Source: an uncultured Anaeroplasma sp. (lineage in GTDB: Bacteria; Bacillota_I; Bacilli_A; Acholeplasmatales; Anaeroplasmataceae). Taken from it: 35,200 nucleotides of DNA. Position numbers and translations under genes: made by a program. Within the stretch, counting starts at the first letter, position 1; each line of letters opens with the position of its first letter. The stretch lies in assembly GCA_934216145.1 (NCBI GenBank), contig CAKQBG010000016.1:1-35200 (forward strand). The letters run 5' to 3'. Below the pieces are notes generated by a model. That model was not told the DNA's origin. It was given only the letters and a program-made list of their open reading frames with translations, and did not search any database. Positions 32,101 through 35,200 of this stretch are shown piece by piece.

Positions 32101-33512
32101 ATATCATCTAAATTATAATCAAAAGCCTTAGCTAAAAAACTATATCTATCATCACTAATCTCACTTAAATTACTATAATTATCCTTAAGCTTAATAATAT
32201 TCTTTACATATTCATCATATGGCTTTTCATTAGCGTATTTAGCCTTAATCTCATCATTACCTAATATTTTCTTTTCCTTTGTATCAATAACTAAAATTGA
32301 ACCCGGTTCTAATCTTTTCTTATATAAAATATCACTCTCTAAAATAGGTAACGCACCAGTTTCAGAATAAAAAACAACCTCATTATTTTTAGTTAAGCAA
32401 TATCTTAGTGGTCTTAAGCCATTTCTATCTAAAGTCGCACCAAGCTTCTCTCCATCAGTAAAAAGAACTGCGGCCGGACCATCCCATGGTTCCATAAATG
32501 TTGAATTAAATTCAAAATAACTTCTAAGATTATGATCCATTTTATCATTTTTAGTCCATGCTTCAGGAATAAGAAGCATTATTGCTTCTTCAACACTTCT
32601 TCCGTTCATTACTAAAAATTCAATAAAATTATCAACCATCGCACTATCACTTGAAGGGTTAGCAATAACAGGTAAAATATCCTTAAGCTTATCCTTATAT
32701 ACTAAAGATTTAAATAAGCCCTCTCTTGCCTTTACACCATCAACATTACCTTTAATTGTATTAATTTCACCATTATGACATAGCATTCTATAAGGATGAG
32801 CTCTACTCCAAGAAGGAAAAGTATTAGTAGAAAATCTAGAGTGTACAGTCGCGATCGCGCTTTTTACACTAGTATCACTCAAATCAACGTAAAAGCCTTC
32901 AACCTGAGTAGATACAAGCATTCCTTTATAAACAATGGTTTTAGATGACATTGAACAAATATAAAAATCAGGTATTTTCTCCTCTAAAACTCTTTTCTCA
33001 ATAATTCTTCTACTATAATATAAATGTCTTTCAAATTCATTTACTTCTTCATTAACTGGCTTTTTAATGAAAAATTGACAAATAAAAGGCATTCTTTCTC
33101 TAGCAGATTTACCTAATTCAATATCATTATAGGGAACCTCTCTAATTCCTAATAATTCAAGTGAGGTTTTATCTAAAGATTCCTTTATTAAATCAATTGA
33201 TTTTTGCTTGAAAAAATCATTTTTACTCAAAAAAAGTTGCATAACCGCATAATCATGCTCATTACCAATTTCAAAGCCTAAATCAAGTTTTTTAAAAAAT
33301 TCATGAGGAATTTGAATTAAAATACCCGCACCATCACCACTATTATTTTCAGCACCAGTTCCACCTCTATGCTCAAGGTGAATTAAAATACTTAACGCAT
33401 CTAAAATAAGCTTATGACTCTTTTTTCCATCAATAGAGGCAATACCACCAATACCACAAGCATCATGTTCATACCTTGAATCATATAATCCAACTTTTCT
33501 ATACTCTTCCAT
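29118..33512 (-). CDS. gltA: Glutamate synthase large (alpha) subunit
   Basis: GOGAT transfers the amide of glutamine to 2-oxoglutarate. The 1464-residue protein has a short leader and then HDACGIGGIAS, whose Cys19 becomes the N-terminal nucleophile of the glutaminase domain (about 19-420). The FMN domain includes EGGEEKERYNT and the motif KPGEGGNLPKNKV. The 3Fe-4S cluster is CKMLKVCNLNTC (C-x5-C-x4-C near 1086-1097). The C-terminal GXGXG beta helix has repeats such as GNAGNSSGAF and ISIGSHGLEYMTGG. ATG at 33512 is chosen over GTG 33524 because GGTG lies 6 bases upstream. The small subunit (gltB/gltD) is not next to it, and an ABC exporter follows instead. The enzyme may use ferredoxin or a distant small subunit. 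Confidence 0.96.
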   Translation of the reverse strand: MEEYRKVGLYDSRYEHDACGIGGIASIDGKKSHKLILDALSILIHLEHRGGTGAENNSGDGAGILIQIPHEFFKKLDLGFEIGNEHDYAVMQLFLSKNDFFKQKSIDLIKESLDKTSLELLGIREVPYNDIELGKSARERMPFICQFFIKKPVNEEVNEFERHLYYSRRIIEKRVLEEKIPDFYICSMSSKTIVYKGMLVSTQVEGFYVDLSDTSVKSAIATVHSRFSTNTFPSWSRAHPYRMLCHNGEINTIKGNVDGVKAREGLFKSLVYKDKLKDILPVIANPSSDSAMVDNFIEFLVMNGRSVEEAIMLLIPEAWTKNDKMDHNLRSYFEFNSTFMEPWDGPAAVLFTDGEKLGATLDRNGLRPLRYCLTKNNEVVFYSETGALPILESDILYKKRLEPGSILVIDTKEKKILGNDEIKAKYANEKPYDEYVKNIIKLKDNYSNLSEISDDRYSFLAKAFDYNLDDINNSIIYLTKNKQDKTVAMGYDKPLPILSNKSHLLYDYFYENFAQVTNPPIDSIREYIVTSQRIYVGREGNLINPTSLNARRIKLRSPIISLSELEEIKKNGTNDIKVSEVEILFKKEEGLASAIDRICEKAHQEILAGASVIVLTDKNANEDNIALPALLISSKVHAYLTAKSLRTHASLILDSYEPREIHHFACLIGYGVTAVCPRFVFEIIRRQIEKGTIDMSYNDASRNYIEGVTKGITKIMSKMGISTIQSYNGAQIFEVIGLANDVVSSYFPTTRSAISGKGLKEIEEDLYKRYFGLNNDKEDMALDKESISLIQDAVVNNDYNTFKKYTSRVNSKLIHLRDLFELEYKNPISIDSVEDEYSIVKRFSVGAMSFGAISKEAHETLAMAMNKLHAMSNSGEGGEEKERYNTIYNSAIKQVASGRFGVDISYLVSAKEIQIKVAQGAKPGEGGNLPKNKVFPWIAKARHSTPGVQLISPPPHHDIYSIEDLAQLIYDLKNANPEALISVKLVSEAGVGTVSSGVVKAGANKVVISGFDGGTGAAPKTSVSHAGIPFEIGLSEAHQTLILNNLRERVKIEADGKLLTGRDIVIAALLGADLYSFATLPLVAIGCKMLKVCNLNTCPFGVATQNEKLRENFKGKDTYVINLMLMLAREVREIMAELGFHTVNEMIGHVEYIKPRKFRGLTFDDVLFKSDCYGKTHFHFEEYKKIDFSNTIDSRKLIPLAQNTFKYHKKSKISVVVENTNRAIGTYLSNYIVKNNFELKDNDIEIDCIGNAGNSSGAFLINGVSIKILGDANDYLGKGLSGGIISLTPFKDFSFNEEDNIIAGNVLFYGATSGEGYINGICGERFGVRNSGASLVAISIGSHGLEYMTGGRVLILDKIGKNFASGMSGGVAYIKATNENLANINLSLAKIYEVNDEDYKELKELLDSFILHTDSKYGKIVRDNLNMSEYVKLIPNDYYHIGELINKYKDEDDPLLKAFIEGVK

Positions 33513-33544
33513 ATTTAGCACCACATTTCTAAAAATATACGAAT

Positions 33545-33573
33545 ATTATACAAAAAATGAAAATCATTTTCAA
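33545..33573 (-). promoter_or_regulatory. Glutamate synthase promoter with a Fur-like box
   Basis: The boxes TTGAAA (33573-33568) and TATAAT (33550-33545) have a 17-base spacer. The perfect palindrome TGAAAATCATTTTCA (33558-33572) has the 7-1-7 form of Fur boxes and differs from the Bacillus consensus TGATAATNATTATCA at two symmetric positions. It overlaps the -35 box and spacer, so a bound repressor would block transcription. Confidence 0.6.
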
Positions 33574-33702
33574 TATACTATATATTTTATTCGAAAAAAT
33601 AACAAATTAATTGTTTTTATAGGAATAAATAACCAAAAATATTAATTCTTTATGAGTTATTTTGATATTTTTTTGAAATAAACAATATAATTCATATAAT
33701 AA

Positions 33703-33882
33703 TATGAAGTAGCTGATGAATTAGATGCGCAATTATCAAAAAGACAATATAAGTAAGCCTTTAGCTTTGAAAAAGCCTATAATATATTAGAAAATGAAAG
33801 TGGAAAACAATTTGCCACTGAAATACTTGCTGCATTATTAAATAATTGTGAAGAATTTAAAACATTTAATTATACAAATTAA
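33703..33882 (+). pseudogene. Decayed C-terminal fragment of an HD-GYP-domain protein
   Basis: On the plus strand the frame reads YEVADELDAQLSKRQYK, a stop (TAA 33754-33756), then AFSFEKAYNILENESGKQF and ATEILAALLNNCEEFKTF before the end stop. This is the end of an HD-GYP phosphodiesterase domain, where the family has (A/V)AD-x-(F/L)DA-x5-RPYK-x-A(F/L)S, here with the Lys codon turned into TAA. There is no start codon and the catalytic HD and GYP residues are missing, so it is a 5'-truncated, inactive remnant of a cyclic-di-GMP or similar phosphodiesterase. The flanks 33574-33702 and 33883-34000 are AT-rich and show nothing else. Confidence 0.6.
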
Positions 33883-34004
33883 TATTAAGGTAGTTACTCA
33901 TTTAGCTTACTAACATTACTATTAATAGCTTAGGAAAATACTTAACATTAAATACTTCTAACTGAAATCTCAAGTAAAATTATTAATCTCAGACATAATA
34001 AAAA

Positions 34005-34028
34005 GCTCTTGACGCACAAGAGCCTTTT
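34005..34028. terminator. Intrinsic terminator of the LacI-type regulator gene
   Basis: The perfect arms GCTCTTG (34005-34011) and CAAGAGC (34017-34023) have a 5-base loop. T-rich sequence follows on both strands, so it is likely bidirectional. Confidence 0.8.
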
Positions 34029-34030
34029 TA

Positions 34031-35056
34031 TTATTCATCTATATTGGTATTTGAATTATTAAGCTTCTTAACAGATTTTCTAATAATAACATCACTTTTA
34101 ACAATAATTCTTTGTCCTGATCTATTAGTAAGCATATTAAGTAAAAGATTAAATGCCTTTTCTCCTAATAAATCAATATTTTGTCTAACAGTTGTTAAAG
34201 GAGGATTAATAAATTTAGCTACATCCAAATCATCAAAGCCAGTTACAGAAATATCATCAGGCACCTTTAAGCCTTGAGCCTCTAGACCTCTAATCAATCC
34301 AATAGCGATTAAATCTGATGAGCAAATAACAGCTGTAACATCAGTTTTACTAAAGATTTCTGCTGCCATAAAGCCTGATTTTTCAGCATATTCTCCATAA
34401 TAAACATAATTGGGATTATACTCTAAATCATTAATATTTTGACCAATAATATACCCTGCAAATCTTTCATTACTAATAAATGAATGCTTATCACCATGAA
34501 TAAAGCCTATTTTACGATGTCCAAGCTTACATAATAAACTAACAATCTTTACAATAGAATTAACATTCTCATTTGTAATAGTAGAAATCTTATCTCCTTC
34601 AATATTATTATCAAATAAAATTGTTGGATAGCTAGTATTTTGAATTTCCTTTAATATTGTAGATTTATAATTTAAGCCTGCAATAAAGGCTCCAACATAA
34701 TCATTCTTTTCCATAAATTCATCATATGGTAATCCCATTGTATTAATTGGAGTATGAACAACCTCAAAATTATTATTTCTAGCATATTTCGCAAAGGCTA
34801 AGGATACAGGAATAATAATATTACATTGAGATGAATAATCAATATTCTCATACAAAACACATAATCTTCTTACCTTTTTAACTACTAATCTTTCATCTCT
34901 AGCCTTATATCCATTCTTCTTAGCATATTCTAATACTTCTTCTTTTGTTTCTTTTGAAATATCAAATGCGCCATTTAAGGCCTTAGATACAGTCGAAACT
35001 GATAAATGTAAAGCTTCTGCTATATCCTTAATTTTTATTTTTCCATTATTATCCAA
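34031..35056 (-). CDS. LacI family transcriptional regulator
   Basis: The helix-turn-helix KIKDIAEALHLSVSTVSKALNG begins about eight residues after the chosen start. The hinge KNGYKARDERL follows, and then a periplasmic-binding-protein-like ligand domain with LGHRKIGFIHG, VICSSDLIAIGLIRGL and the C-terminal SVTGFDDLDVAKFINPPLTTVRQ. The start is TTG at 35056: AGGGAG lies 9 bases before it and the result has the normal N-terminal length of 341 residues. The frame extends upstream to a TTG at 35095, but no ribosome site supports that. The ligand is probably a sugar or related compound. No sugar genes are in the window, so its targets lie to the right or it acts elsewhere. An operator-like site in its own promoter suggests autoregulation. 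Confidence 0.93.
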   Translation of the reverse strand: MDNNGKIKIKDIAEALHLSVSTVSKALNGAFDISKETKEEVLEYAKKNGYKARDERLVVKKVRRLCVLYENIDYSSQCNIIIPVSLAFAKYARNNNFEVVHTPINTMGLPYDEFMEKNDYVGAFIAGLNYKSTILKEIQNTSYPTILFDNNIEGDKISTITNENVNSIVKIVSLLCKLGHRKIGFIHGDKHSFISNERFAGYIIGQNINDLEYNPNYVYYGEYAEKSGFMAAEIFSKTDVTAVICSSDLIAIGLIRGLEAQGLKVPDDISVTGFDDLDVAKFINPPLTTVRQNIDLLGEKAFNLLLNMLTNRSGQRIIVKSDVIIRKSVKKLNNSNTNIDE

Positions 35057-35115
35057 TTTATTCAACTCCCTAAAAAAAATATACATTAATTTCAAATAGA
35101 CTACTATTTACACTA

Positions 35116-35144
35116 ATTATACCATTATTGCAAACGTTTTTCTA
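35116..35144 (-). promoter_or_regulatory. LacI-type regulator promoter with operator-like palindrome
   Basis: The boxes TAGAAA (35144-35139) and TATAAT (35121-35116) have a 17-base spacer. The perfect core AAACGTTT (35132-35139) with a central CG is typical of LacI and CcpA-type operators and lies between the two boxes. Confidence 0.55.
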
Positions 35145-35200
35145 TAAAAAGAAATAAAATGTATATCTTATTTTATGATAAATCAGTAATTATTTTAATT

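Noticed and set aside
34044..34277. Plus-strand frame opposite the LacI-type gene
   Set aside because: It is antisense to the conserved ligand domain, with no ribosome site.
1..35200. CRISPR arrays, complete insertion sequences, prophage genes and rRNA
   Set aside because: No regularly spaced repeats, transposase or integrase motifs, phage structural genes or rRNA sequence were seen by eye.

Overview
The window reads as chromosomal DNA of a very AT-rich, low-GC Gram-positive bacterium of the Bacillota, probably a host-associated member of class Bacilli near Erysipelotrichia or RF39-like lineages. The evidence is AGGAGG ribosome sites, TTGACA/TATAAT promoters, compact TAATG-coupled operons and Firmicute families (YolD, FeoB-associated protein, DUF3793, yidD). 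TGA is used as a stop (the yolD/polymerase ATGA overlap), which argues against the Mycoplasma code. An alpha/beta small acid-soluble spore protein suggests endospore ancestry. The exact taxon is inference. Almost every gene is on the minus strand; only the LOG gene, tRNA-Glu and yidD are on plus.

Layout. 1-5876: an orphan DUF4062 protein, the 23S rRNA methyltransferase and ABC-F pair, a LOG-family hydrolase, a divergent Smr protein and a cytidylate-kinase-like protein. 6048-9703: tRNA-Glu, a GntR regulator with an auxin-efflux-type carrier, an orphan small gene, and a nuclease-helicase fusion. 9810-13298: a SASP gene, then a cysteine desulfurase-TtcA-ThiI operon for tRNA thiolation. 13429-14896: a 36-residue membrane peptide and an HD hydrolase with an unknown N-terminal region. 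14987-18190: the feoA-feoA-feoB-FeoB-associated ferrous iron operon. 18191-19660: a small gene that needs a -1 frameshift, then rpsD behind a pseudoknotted leader. 19838-22086: a ZIP metal transporter, yidD, and flavodoxin with DUF3793. 22205-22315: a predicted iron-controlled small RNA. 22368-25521: yolD, a Y-family polymerase and a SEC-C protein. 25636-33512: glutamate synthase large subunit closely followed by an ABC exporter. 33703-33882: a decayed HD-GYP fragment. 34031-35056: a LacI-type regulator.

How it fits together. The most interesting content is an iron circuit. Three promoters (feo, DUF3793-flavodoxin, and one with no gene) carry the same palindrome GTTAG-N6-CTAAC directly after the -10 box. 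Two of them carry a second copy exactly 35 bp downstream. The gene-less promoter drives a transcript of about 110 nt with two C-rich patches and an intrinsic terminator. This is the layout expected of an iron-sparing small RNA such as FsrA of Bacillus. A separate Fur-like 15-bp palindrome overlaps the promoter of the Fe-S enzyme glutamate synthase. I saw no rRNA, CRISPR array, complete insertion sequence or prophage.
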